From NCBI RefSeq assembly GCF_029026145.1, contig NZ_CP119078.1, forward strand, positions 2,642,501 to 2,706,500: a DNA stretch of 64,000 nucleotides, given 5' to 3'. The stretch is from Legionella cardiaca. GTDB lineage: Bacteria > Pseudomonadota > Gammaproteobacteria > Legionellales > Legionellaceae. Positions 36,672-45,226 of the stretch are shown piece by piece (position 1 is the first letter of the stretch; each line of letters opens with the position of its first letter). A program made the position numbers and the translations under genes. The notes beneath the pieces are model-generated. The model had not been told where the DNA came from and searched no databases. It worked only from the letters and a program-made list of their open reading frames with translations.

Positions 36672-36815
36672 TTATAACCAAAAAATATTTACATAAATAT
36701 ACAACAGGGTCATTCCTATAACAGGAACAATGACAAAACCAAGAAACACACGAATCTGTGTTTTGTTTTCTGAGGAAGCATTATAAAATTTTTTTAACCG
36801 CTGAAAAATTGACAT
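36672..36815 (-). CDS. Predicted 47-residue single-pass membrane protein
   Basis: A small frame with ATG at 36815: basic/polar N-terminus MSIFQRLKKFYNASSENKTQ, then one hydrophobic helix of about 22 residues (RVFLGFVIVPVIGMTLLYIY), ending VNIFWL. The charge pattern fits a single-pass membrane protein. GAGA about 8 bp upstream is a weak ribosome-binding site. It lies between corA and a DUF1328 gene in an otherwise empty gap. Confidence 0.55.
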   Translation of the reverse strand: MSIFQRLKKFYNASSENKTQIRVFLGFVIVPVIGMTLLYIYVNIFWL

Positions 36816-36905
36816 AGCTATTCTCAGTGATTGTAAATGTTATAAGTATAACCTATTTGCATTTACTGTGATAAGAAAATGGTTATCACGCTTAAGGAAA
36901 AATAA

Positions 36906-37109
36906 ATGTTAATATGGAGTCTAATTTTTTTAATCATAGCCGCTGTAGCTGCAATCTTTGCCTTTAGGAGGCCTCCCTCCACGCTTGTCTATATTGCCAA
37001 ACTTATCTTTTACGTATCCATCACTATTTTTATAGTGATGTTATTCGGAACGATACTTAGCTCCGCCCCACCTACGGAACGCGAAGCCAATCTTTTACAG
37101 CCTAAGTAA
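36906..37109 (+). CDS. Small membrane protein, DUF1328/YtjA-like
   Basis: A 67-residue protein with two hydrophobic helices; MLIWSLIFLIIAAVAAIFAF and IAKLIFYVSITIFIVMLFG follow the YtjA-type (DUF1328) pattern. AAGGA precedes the ATG. The usual small Gly-rich loop between helices is replaced by RRPPSTLVY. The function of the family is not known. Confidence 0.72.
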   Translation: MLIWSLIFLIIAAVAAIFAFRRPPSTLVYIAKLIFYVSITIFIVMLFGTILSSAPPTEREANLLQPK

Positions 37110-37136
37110 TAGGAGAATTTTTTTGAATCCAATAAA

Positions 37137-38168
37137 TTAAGATTTTCCTTTGCGTTTAAACCCTAAAGAACGTAACCGTTCATCCAGGCTAGGATGCGTA
37201 GAAAATGCATTATGCAGTGATTTGATGGGATCGATACTTGAAGGATCGAATAAATAAGATGCCTGTCTTACTTGCTCATGGGGGGTCTCGCCATATTCCT
37301 GCATATATTGCTCAGCATGTTGTTGATGGTCTTCACTAATCTTCAATAACGCTCGCGCCATAGGTTCATTATCTCGCATTAGTTCAACAGCACCTGCATC
37401 GGCCATGTATTCACGAGTCCGACTTAGGAAAAGGGCTAGAACAACCGTAATTAAAGGCAAAAGGTAACGCAAAAGCATAATAACCATAAACAAACGATTG
37501 TTATCATTACGACGATCACGTCTATAAAGCATGGAATAAAATAAGATATCAATCATAATTAGAAGAATATTACTCAATACGGCTACAGTAAGGGTTAATT
37601 TAATATCATGATGGCGAATATGGCTTAGCTCATGAGACATAACCGCCTGCAATTCGGCGCGATTTAATTTCTCCATTAAACCACGGGTAATCGCTACCAT
37701 TGCTGACTTTTCGCTATATCCACTAGCAAAAGCATTCATATAATTGGCTTCTATCAAAAAAACTTTCGGCATATACTTCAAACCCGCCGCCACTTTCATT
37801 TCCTCAATCACATTATAGAGCTGCTTTTCTTCAAGATTTTTTGCCATTTCTGGTGTTATTTCACGATAGTCAGTTCCCAATAGCATAATCCGGTCATACA
37901 GACTGTAGGTAATGAGTAGTGAAAGGATAGCAATACCAACCATAAAAAGTGTTGCATAAGGCACCACCTTAAGCGTGATAAGTGCTAAGAAACATTGCTC
38001 AATTGATGCCTGAGGGTTTAAATAATCCAAGATAACGGTATCGGCTAATAAACCACCACAAAAATATAGCCATAAAAAAATCCCAATGACTATACGTGTT
38101 TTTCGCTCATTCCGCTGCAATTGTTCTCGCCAATTGCCAACTGATGCATGATAATCGCTTAGGGCCAT
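37137..38168 (-). CDS. htpX: HtpX-like M48 zinc metalloprotease
   Basis: Membrane-bound M48 peptidase of 343 residues. MSHELSHIRHHD supplies the HExxH zinc motif, and EYMADAGAVELM the third ligand region (Glu/Asp); four hydrophobic segments lie before and after. FIEANYMNAFASGYSEKSAM-like text (LIEANYMNAFASG) is typical. It follows lemA by 8 bp, a very common pairing in which the protease probably acts on misfolded membrane proteins. The symbol is by family; it may be a paralogue of a second htpX elsewhere. Confidence 0.9.
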   Translation of the reverse strand: MALSDYHASVGNWREQLQRNERKTRIVIGIFLWLYFCGGLLADTVILDYLNPQASIEQCFLALITLKVVPYATLFMVGIAILSLLITYSLYDRIMLLGTDYREITPEMAKNLEEKQLYNVIEEMKVAAGLKYMPKVFLIEANYMNAFASGYSEKSAMVAITRGLMEKLNRAELQAVMSHELSHIRHHDIKLTLTVAVLSNILLIMIDILFYSMLYRRDRRNDNNRLFMVIMLLRYLLPLITVVLALFLSRTREYMADAGAVELMRDNEPMARALLKISEDHQQHAEQYMQEYGETPHEQVRQASYLFDPSSIDPIKSLHNAFSTHPSLDERLRSLGFKRKGKS

Positions 38169-38176
38169 AATAGAAC

Positions 38177-38758
38177 TCAGAATTTAACCGTATAGTCTTC
38201 ACGTGCCTTGATCTGTTCCTCGGGTAAAGACCAGTATTCGAATGCTTTATCTAGTTGACCCGGAAATAAGCGAACAATAAAGGCTTCAAAGAAAGATTTC
38301 TTCTTCGCATAATAACGCTCAACGCTATCATTGTATGCTTGTTTAGCATAGGACAATTTGTTTTCAGTATTGACTATTTCTTCTTGTAATTGCAACGCGT
38401 TAGTGTTGGCCTTTAAATCAGGATATTGTTCAAAAACCACATTTAAACCAGAAGCAATCTGCGAAATTCCATTCTCTGCAGCAATACGAGCCTTCTCATC
38501 ACCAGCGGCTTTTGCAGCTTGTGCTTGGTTACGAAGTGCAACAACATCCTTAAGCGTAGTTTGCTCATAATCCATGTATTTTTTAACCGTCTCAATCAAT
38601 GACTCAAATACTTTAAAACGGCGATCTAACTGAATATCAATCTGCCGCTTATTATTGTTAACAGCTTCAATCATTCCAATTAAAGTATTGAAGATACCGA
38701 TTGACCAGAAAAAGATCAGTGCAGCGATGATTAAAATGGTAATGAGAAAGGTACTCAT
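38177..38758 (-). CDS. lemA: LemA family protein
   Basis: A 193-residue protein with one N-terminal membrane helix (LITILIIAALIFFWSIGIFN) and a helical periplasmic domain; the family core is IQLDRRFKVFESLIETVKKY, YPDLKANTNALQLQEEIVN and NDSVERYYAKKKSFFEAFI. Operon partner of the downstream M48 protease. The biochemical role of LemA proteins is unclear. Confidence 0.95.
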   Translation of the reverse strand: MSTFLITILIIAALIFFWSIGIFNTLIGMIEAVNNNKRQIDIQLDRRFKVFESLIETVKKYMDYEQTTLKDVVALRNQAQAAKAAGDEKARIAAENGISQIASGLNVVFEQYPDLKANTNALQLQEEIVNTENKLSYAKQAYNDSVERYYAKKKSFFEAFIVRLFPGQLDKAFEYWSLPEEQIKAREDYTVKF

Positions 38759-38835
38759 TTTCTATTCCCTGTTGTTAGTTTTCCTCTAATTTATAGTCCT
38801 AAATTGGAGAAAAATGCAAATCATTCAAGTACTTT

Positions 38836-39657
38836 TTAAGCGAGTTTATCTATCGTTGGCCATAAATGATAAAAGTGATGAACAGGCCCATGGCCTAAAC
38901 CCAATTTTTCATTTTTTGCCGCTGCAATTGCCTGGAACACATAGCGTTTGGCAAGTTGGCAAGCCTCCTTTAATTGAAGCCCCAAAGCAAGACCTGCCGT
39001 GATGGCCGCCGATAAAGTACACCCTGTTCCATGGGTATTTTTAGAGCTTATTCTCGGGCTTTCAAGCCAATGATAATTTCCTGTGCCTTCAAGCAAATAA
39101 TCATTTGAATGGTCATTTTGTAAATGACCACCTTTCAATAAAACATTTTCGCTCCCTAAGGCTAACAATTTATTTGCTAATACTGGCATATCGGCGACAG
39201 TACTGATTTTTGAACCCAATAAAGTTTCTGCTTCTGGCAAATTGGGCGTGATAATTTTTATTAATGGCATTAGCTTTTCTTTTAAAACACTGATTGCCTC
39301 AGGTAAAAGTAAGGGCGCACCGCTTTTCGCAATGATGACAGGATCAAGAACAACAGGAATATCTTTAGCATATTGACTTAAAAAATGAGCTACCAGTTCC
39401 ACAATCTCCGCACTATAGAGCATACCGATTTTAATACTGTCTGGCCTTATATCAGCAAAAATTACTTCTAATTGCTCTTGTACAACCTTTACCGGTATTT
39501 CATAGCAAGATTTAACACCACAAGTATTTTGTATGGGTAACGCCGTTAATACAGTCATTCCATAGCAACCCAACGCAGAGAAAGTCTTCAGATCAGCTTG
39601 AATACCAGCTCCTCCAGAACCATCAAACCCTGCAATAGAAAGCGTCTTATATTTCAT
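38836..39657 (-). CDS. thiD: Hydroxymethylpyrimidine (phosphate) kinase
   Basis: Ribokinase-fold enzyme of thiamine biosynthesis and salvage, phosphorylating HMP and HMP-P. The 273-residue protein has SIAGFDGSGGAGIQADLKTF, KIGML, TPNLPEAETLLG and the anion-hole/catalytic KNTHGTGCTLSAAITAGLA. The canonical SIAGSDSSGGAG motif is slightly altered (GFDGSGGAG). It stands alone; no other thiamine gene is adjacent and no TPP riboswitch is apparent upstream. Confidence 0.95.
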   Translation of the reverse strand: MKYKTLSIAGFDGSGGAGIQADLKTFSALGCYGMTVLTALPIQNTCGVKSCYEIPVKVVQEQLEVIFADIRPDSIKIGMLYSAEIVELVAHFLSQYAKDIPVVLDPVIIAKSGAPLLLPEAISVLKEKLMPLIKIITPNLPEAETLLGSKISTVADMPVLANKLLALGSENVLLKGGHLQNDHSNDYLLEGTGNYHWLESPRISSKNTHGTGCTLSAAITAGLALGLQLKEACQLAKRYVFQAIAAAKNEKLGLGHGPVHHFYHLWPTIDKLA

Positions 39658-39784
39658 ATTTAGTAAATCATTGGCTACAAGCAGCTAATCTTAGCAATTT
39701 TCAAGCTAAGTTTCTTTGATTTATTAAAAAGATATAAATAGCGCCTTTAAAATATTAGGCTGCTGTTTACTGGTGAGATAGATG

Positions 39785-39866
39785 CCTACGTGTTGTGGTT
39801 TAGAAAGATACTGGCACACCACTCCAACTGCTTAGAACCGCAGACAAGCCGCGGTACGTCAGGAGA
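39785..39866. repeat. Degenerate inverted element with GC-rich core
   Basis: The left part CCTACGTGTTGTGG pairs imperfectly with the right part CCGCGGTACGTCAGG. The core GACAAGCCGCGGTACGTC resembles a stretch at 50651-50672 on the opposite strand. It lies in the 248-bp gap downstream of a small membrane-protein gene and upstream of thiD, and has no coding potential. Confidence 0.45.
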
Positions 39867-39905
39867 CTCAATATTTAAATTAAACAGTGAAAAATTTTCA
39901 GACAA

Positions 39906-40073
39906 TTATTGCTGTGGATTTGTATTAGGTTCCGGAACCTCGACGGGTATATCAGGGGTAGAATCGATTGCTTTTGTAACTGGGGTTGAGACATGATGAT
40001 AATAAACAAAGCCTATAATGGTCACAAGGATAATAATTATCAAGGTGGAGATTCCAACATTTTTATTCTTCAT
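39906..40073 (-). CDS. Small single-pass membrane protein
   Basis: A 55-residue protein starting MKNKNVGISTLIIIILVTII with GGAG upstream of the ATG at 40073. One hydrophobic helix is followed by YYHHVSTPVTKAID and a Pro/Glu-rich tail (PDIPVEVPEPNTNPQQ). The longer frame upstream to 40118 lacks a ribosome-binding site. Probably anchored in the inner membrane with a periplasmic tail. Function unknown. Confidence 0.65.
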   Translation of the reverse strand: MKNKNVGISTLIIIILVTIIGFVYYHHVSTPVTKAIDSTPDIPVEVPEPNTNPQQ

Positions 40074-40133
40074 AACACACTCCCTAATCCATCCATTTTT
40101 AATTATAGCCAGAAACAATTAAGTCTTTCATAA

Positions 40134-41537
40134 CTAGACGCGAATATTTAAAAATTGCCAAGGGTCATCCAAATCTAATTTTTCTTTAAACAATCGCTCT
40201 CTATTTTTAAGAGGAGTCCAATCAGTATAACAACCAACAACCTGTCCTAAATAAGGCAAAGCGACGCCTAAAACCATTTGGTAATCCATTTCTTCCGGCT
40301 CCACAATACTAGCTTCGCTATTTTGCAGAGCCCAAAGGATCCCCCCTAAAATACCGGCCGCCACTTGAAGACTAGTTGCATTGTTATGCGGAGCCATTTT
40401 ACGAGCTTCATGAATTGAAAGTTGCGAACCGTACCAATAAGCTCCTTTTTTATTGCCCATTAGCAAGACACCAAGCTCGTCTTTACCATCTAAAATCTCA
40501 GTAAAAAGAAGCCGTTTTTTTTCCTGCTCATACCATTCATTTCCCTGAAATTCATGCAAAGAAAGCGTCGCATCGGGACAAGGAAGATAGGCATAATGCA
40601 CCGTAGGCCGATAAAGGTCCTCCCCATTTAAAGTTAAATAGTGACCGATAGAAATTGATTCTGCATGCGTAATTAAATAACCGTGATATGAACCTAAGTC
40701 TGGCGTCCATGAGCGTACTTTAGTACTTGCTCCTGGACGATTTAAATAGATAGCACTATGACTACCAAAGCTATGATGATGAGCATCATCGGGCCAATAA
40801 CGCTCATGAGTCCCCCAACTTAGCTCAGCAGGCTGTCCTCCTTCAGCAATAAAACCGTCTACTGACCAAGTATTTACAAATTCCCCAGGCAATTTTACTC
40901 TTTCTGTTACTTGTGTATCGTGTTCAGCAATATGAATCGCTCTAATGTTAAGTAATTTCGCAAGTGCGGCCCATTCAACGGCATTTTCAGGAGGCTGCAA
41001 ACTTAATTTCATATCACCAGCCATATTCCACAATGCTTTTTTAACAAAATGAGAGACCAAACCAGGATTAGCACCATGAGTGATGACCGCGGTTGGACTT
41101 TTTTTTGTTTTAAGTTTTAAAACTTCTGCCCGCAACGCATAGTTTGAGCGCAATGAGGGTGACAAAGCACTATCAGTATAACCACCTTTCCAGGGTTCTG
41201 TACTCGCATCCAGATAAAGAGCCCCCCTTTCCTGACACAATTTAATAAGGTCCACACTTGCAACATCAACAGATAAATTTAATAAAAAATCCCCTTCATT
41301 GAGAAGATCACCTACTATATGGGCATAATTCTCTTTGTTTATCGTTGCAATCTTTAAACTAAGATTAAATTCTTGCGCTATTTCCGCACCATTATCGTTT
41401 TTCGTTAAAATGATTATTTGTGATGGCTCAAGTTTAATATGACGAAATAGCAAAGGTAGAACAGCCTGTCCCACGCTGCCAAACCCTATCATGACAATTT
41501 TCTTTGAAAAGAATGAATGTTTATTATAATTATTCAT
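40134..41537 (-). CDS. hss: Homospermidine synthase
   Basis: NAD-dependent enzyme that makes homospermidine from putrescine (two putrescine, or spermidine plus putrescine). The 467-residue protein has the N-terminal Rossmann motif IVMIGFGSVGQAVLPLL, LYLDASTEPWKGGYTD, the HGANPGLVSHFVKKAL region and MAPHNNATSLQVAAG. GAGGAAAAC precedes the ATG. Polyamine synthesis by Hss is known in several alpha- and gammaproteobacteria including Legionella. Confidence 0.95.
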   Translation of the reverse strand: MNNYNKHSFFSKKIVMIGFGSVGQAVLPLLFRHIKLEPSQIIILTKNDNGAEIAQEFNLSLKIATINKENYAHIVGDLLNEGDFLLNLSVDVASVDLIKLCQERGALYLDASTEPWKGGYTDSALSPSLRSNYALRAEVLKLKTKKSPTAVITHGANPGLVSHFVKKALWNMAGDMKLSLQPPENAVEWAALAKLLNIRAIHIAEHDTQVTERVKLPGEFVNTWSVDGFIAEGGQPAELSWGTHERYWPDDAHHHSFGSHSAIYLNRPGASTKVRSWTPDLGSYHGYLITHAESISIGHYLTLNGEDLYRPTVHYAYLPCPDATLSLHEFQGNEWYEQEKKRLLFTEILDGKDELGVLLMGNKKGAYWYGSQLSIHEARKMAPHNNATSLQVAAGILGGILWALQNSEASIVEPEEMDYQMVLGVALPYLGQVVGCYTDWTPLKNRERLFKEKLDLDDPWQFLNIRV

Positions 41538-41804
41538 GTTTTCCTCACAGGAAAAACTATAAGAAAGACATTGAGTTAGCCATTATGAATAAGAGTAGAA
41601 TAGTTTTAGATAGAAAACAAAAATACCCCTAATGAACGCGGCTGAAGAGAGTATTTAAATTATCGGCGGGTATCGCAAAGTTCTACGCAAAAGCCTTGAT
41701 TTTCAGGAAAAATGATGGAGAAACAAGCATTTTTGTATATTGAAATGATCCCGGCAGTTATTTTATGATGACAGTGACTATCATTTTAAAAAATGGACTT
41801 TATC

Positions 41805-43214
41805 ATGCTTAAAAAAGCCCTCTGGCTCGCCGTTTTTTCCTGCAGCGCTGCCTCACTTGCAAATGCAACCGACGCATCACCCGCAGCAAAATCAGCGACA
41901 ACACCACCTCCCTCCAGCTATATGCCCGTCGTTATTAAAGAGACATTTCAGACTATTATGGAACGAATGATGGGCGAAAAAGATGCTATTAATAATCGCC
42001 AAAAAGATTTATTAAACCAACGCTATGACTTAAGTAATAAACCCTCTACCGATACTAAAATGTCAAACGGCAAAGCTGTACAAGAAGGCGTGCGTGTTAA
42101 ATTACCAAATGGTGTAACCTGGGAAGAGTTAGGCAAGATGTCACCTGACGAAATCAAACAAAAAGGACTCTATCCCCAAGGATTTTTACCATTACCTCAT
42201 CCTAATCATCCGGAGGGGGGAATGCTTTTTCCAAAATTTGCCATTGATGAAATTAATAAGCAGGAAAATCGCGATTTAACTCGCTTTGACCTGGATTTTG
42301 ATTTACCGGACCACTTCCTTCCACCTTTCCCTGCACCAATTTTTTTAACAACCAGACCTGATCTTGGCGATGTTTCGCAAGGGAAATTGGTAACTATTAA
42401 CAATTATTTCGAACTCTTTAATGGCATTCTTAACCCAAAACAATTGGAAGGTTTACGATTACTGGTCACTCCTTTCCCACAACAACAATTTAATCAGACA
42501 GATGATCGACGTACCAAAACCCCAAGCCGCGGTGTTGCATGTTTTGATTGTCATGCAAATGGTCATACAAATGCAGCAACCCATCTTGTTGGTGATATCA
42601 GACCTCAGGAAATTCGCCATCGTATTGATACACCAAGCTTACGAGGCGTTAATATTCAACGTTTATTTGGGTCACAACGCGCGCTGAAAAATGTCGAGGA
42701 TTTTACCGAATTTGAGCAACGTGCAGCCTATTTTGATGGAGATCCCGTGATTGCTACAAAAAAAGGGGTGAATATTCTTGAACGCGGTAGCCAGGTTCAT
42801 TTTATGGCAGAATTCCAGGAGTTATTGGATTTTCCGCCAGCACCTAAATTAGCTATCGATGGCCACTTAGATCCAGCAAAGGCAACTGAGGCCGAGTTAC
42901 GGGGTGAGGCACTATTTTTTGGTAAGGCAAAATGTTCCACCTGCCATACGCCTCCTTACTATACCGATAACACCATGCATAATCTAAAAACAGAGCGCTT
43001 CTTTAATCCTGTTATGATCAATAACATGAAGGCTATCGGTGATGGTTCCATCAAAACGTTCCCCTTGCGTGGAATTAAAGACTCTCCTCCCTATCTTCAT
43101 GATGGCCGCCTGTTGACTTTGGCTGATACGGTTGAATTCTTCAATTTAATTTTGCAATTGCAACTCACACAGCAAGAAAAGGACGATTTAACGACGTTTA
43201 TGAAGGCATTATAA
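41805..43214 (+). CDS. Secreted di-haem cytochrome c / cytochrome c peroxidase-like protein
   Basis: A 469-residue protein with signal peptide (MLKKALWLAVFSCSAASLA) and two haem c sites: CFDCH at about residue 246 and CSTCH at about 377. The LRGIKDSPPYLHDGRLLTL stretch near the C-terminus is typical of the MauG/CcpA group, whose members reduce peroxide or oxidise protein substrates. It is longer than standard CcpA because of a 200-residue N-terminal region. An ATG 12 bp upstream (41793) is an alternative start; neither has a strong ribosome-binding site. Confidence 0.88.
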   Translation: MLKKALWLAVFSCSAASLANATDASPAAKSATTPPPSSYMPVVIKETFQTIMERMMGEKDAINNRQKDLLNQRYDLSNKPSTDTKMSNGKAVQEGVRVKLPNGVTWEELGKMSPDEIKQKGLYPQGFLPLPHPNHPEGGMLFPKFAIDEINKQENRDLTRFDLDFDLPDHFLPPFPAPIFLTTRPDLGDVSQGKLVTINNYFELFNGILNPKQLEGLRLLVTPFPQQQFNQTDDRRTKTPSRGVACFDCHANGHTNAATHLVGDIRPQEIRHRIDTPSLRGVNIQRLFGSQRALKNVEDFTEFEQRAAYFDGDPVIATKKGVNILERGSQVHFMAEFQELLDFPPAPKLAIDGHLDPAKATEAELRGEALFFGKAKCSTCHTPPYYTDNTMHNLKTERFFNPVMINNMKAIGDGSIKTFPLRGIKDSPPYLHDGRLLTLADTVEFFNLILQLQLTQQEKDDLTTFMKAL

Positions 43215-43222
43215 GTTCAAAT

Positions 43223-43257
43223 ATAAATGGTTTTTGCTTGAGGCAAAAACCATTTAT
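43223..43257. terminator. Perfect 15-bp hairpin between convergent genes
   Basis: ATAAATGGTTTTTGC and its complement flank a 5-base loop (TTGAG), 9 bp after the cytochrome stop and 19 bp from the end of the opposing hydrolase gene. It likely ends transcription from both sides although a long T run is lacking. Confidence 0.65.
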
Positions 43258-43275
43258 ACCCTTGCGACTATATAC

Positions 43276-44547
43276 TTACTTAGTAATAGCATTTTTTTCC
43301 ATAGGGTTTGTTTCTTCCATTACACCATGTTTAGTGTTTTTTTCTGCAGTTACACCATGATCCATGTCGGCTCTTTTAACAAAATTCCTAAAGAAATTTA
43401 GTCCACTTGTTCCTCTGCCATTTTCTAAATAGTTCATAGGCTCAACGTGACCATTGCTTTGCCAGCTGGTATGCATTTTTCTATTCTTGAAATGTTCACG
43501 CTCTTCTTTCAAAACCTCCACAGGTTCACCAAGCTTTTCAGCAATTTCTATGTGGCGGTCCAGTTCAGCCTTTTTAGCCTGACGATCACTCTTCAGGAAT
43601 GCATGAAGAGAGGCGTAATGGGGAATTACAGGATCATCGGGCACGTTTTCAGTTCTATCAGCTTTTGCAGTTCTAACCAGCATATAATCCTTATAGGCCT
43701 CTGGAATCGCTCTATAAGCATCACCTGCATTAATTTCCCAATTTGCCAGGGTAAGGGCTAATTTAATGAAAGGCTTGGCTATCCACCCTAATACCTTCCC
43801 GCCGGTTGACTCAAGATGACCAGTTTCTAGACCCGTACGAAGCCAGCCTACAACATTATTAGTTATTGAGGAGAAGGAGCGGCCATGGAACAAATTAATT
43901 CGTATACCTTGTTCATGAAAATGCAGGGCAACTAACGAGGCAATACCTGCGCCAAGAGAATGCGCTTTTAAGGTAATGTTTTCTGGGGAAACCCCTTCAT
44001 CTAGTAAACGTTGAACTTGCGCAATACCATCTGTTACTAACTCATCCTTAGACTGTGCCACTTTTTTCGGTTTTGGTTCACCTTCATTAATGAATTCAAT
44101 GCTCTCATCTTCTGCTGTGCTGCGATTAACTCCCCTCAAATCAAAACCAATGACATTAACCCCTAATTCTCTGGCATCGTCTTGCATTTCATCGACAATT
44201 TGATGATAAGACATCCCATTACCAACAAAATTGATAATGTATTTTTGATGCTCTTTTTTTAGATCTTTTTGTGAATCATGAGTTATTTCAAGAGTGTCTA
44301 ACTTTGCACCATCATGCGTTTGAATTGTGTGATGTTCATGCGTTAAGCCACCACCATCAAATGTACTTGTAGTTATAAAGTCAGATTGCGAAGCTGGAAG
44401 AACCATCTTACTTAATAATTGTCCTGCTAACTTATTCGTTCCAAACTTTAAAAGATCCCAAAGTAAAATCGGAGGGAATAAGATACGTGCAGCAATTCGT
44501 AACCCTTGACCAGATTGATGTGGTTTTTTAACTGTAAAATTAGCCAT
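43276..44547 (-). CDS. Alpha/beta-hydrolase-like protein, candidate effector
   Basis: A 423-residue protein with a lipase-like nucleophile elbow KAHSLGAGIASLVALHFHEQ (GxSxG with the first Gly replaced by Ala), a preceding NVIGFDLRGVNRS oxyanion/Asp region and INFVGNGMSYHQ upstream. The N-terminal 60 residues contain a hydrophobic segment (ILFPPILLWDLL). The C-terminus is charged with Glu-rich patches (GVMEETNPMEKN), as in many Dot/Icm substrates, and the overall form recalls the SidB/SdbC-like lipase group of Legionella. GGAA precedes the ATG at 44547; an ATG 12 bp upstream is possible. Substrate unknown. Confidence 0.75.
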   Translation of the reverse strand: MANFTVKKPHQSGQGLRIAARILFPPILLWDLLKFGTNKLAGQLLSKMVLPASQSDFITTSTFDGGGLTHEHHTIQTHDGAKLDTLEITHDSQKDLKKEHQKYIINFVGNGMSYHQIVDEMQDDARELGVNVIGFDLRGVNRSTAEDESIEFINEGEPKPKKVAQSKDELVTDGIAQVQRLLDEGVSPENITLKAHSLGAGIASLVALHFHEQGIRINLFHGRSFSSITNNVVGWLRTGLETGHLESTGGKVLGWIAKPFIKLALTLANWEINAGDAYRAIPEAYKDYMLVRTAKADRTENVPDDPVIPHYASLHAFLKSDRQAKKAELDRHIEIAEKLGEPVEVLKEEREHFKNRKMHTSWQSNGHVEPMNYLENGRGTSGLNFFRNFVKRADMDHGVTAEKNTKHGVMEETNPMEKNAITK

Positions 44548-44777
44548 TTTAATTTCCATTTTCTACTAAATTAATACAATTATACTTAATAATTATTACC
44601 CTTTTATTAACATGAATGTTAGTTAGCTAAGATTGATTTGCTTTGCCGTACCAAGATGTGCCCACATCTCCTACATGATTGATATGTTGCCTATAAAGAA
44701 TAGATAACCCAGCCATCGCTATGAATTTAAAAAAATAAGCGATACATTATAGACTCAGCTATTTTAAAGGGACTTTT

Positions 44778-45218
44778 ATGTCTAGCACTCGTGTCGATTT
44801 TTATAAAGCATCGCCGGATGCGGTTAATGCCATGATGGGGCTTGAACGGTTTATTAAGAGTTCAGGTTTAGGTAATACCTTGTTAAATCTTGTGAAACTT
44901 CGGGCCTCCCAGATTAATGGATGCGCTTATTGTGTTGACCTGCATGCACAGGAAGCTCTCAAAGCGGGGGAAACGGAAAGACGTATCAACGCCATCGCAG
45001 TATGGCAAGAAACACCTTTTTTTGACGAACGAGAACGGGCAGCATTGGCATGGACAGAGGCTGTTACCCTACTCTCTCAAACGCATGCTCCCGATGAACT
45101 ATACCAAGATGTTATAAGACATTTTTCTGAAAAAGAAGCGGTTGACTTAACCCTGGCAATTGTCACCATAAATGGCTGGAATCGTTTGGCAGTTGGTTTT
45201 CGCAAGCTTCCTAAATAG
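44778..45218 (+). CDS. AhpD-like carboxymuconolactone decarboxylase family protein
   Basis: A 146-residue CMD-domain protein with the redox motif NGCAYCVDLHAQEALKAGE (CxxC plus His), typical of AhpD-related peroxidase partners rather than true decarboxylases. It probably acts in peroxide defence or as a small disulfide reductase. It converges on uvrA with 8 bp between stops. Confidence 0.92.
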   Translation: MSSTRVDFYKASPDAVNAMMGLERFIKSSGLGNTLLNLVKLRASQINGCAYCVDLHAQEALKAGETERRINAIAVWQETPFFDERERAALAWTEAVTLLSQTHAPDELYQDVIRHFSEKEAVDLTLAIVTINGWNRLAVGFRKLPK

Positions 45219-45226
45219 TATTAGCA

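Noticed and set aside
44648-44672. Short palindrome GATGTGCCCACATC
   Set aside because: Too short and isolated to call a terminator or repeat; no gene end is adjacent.
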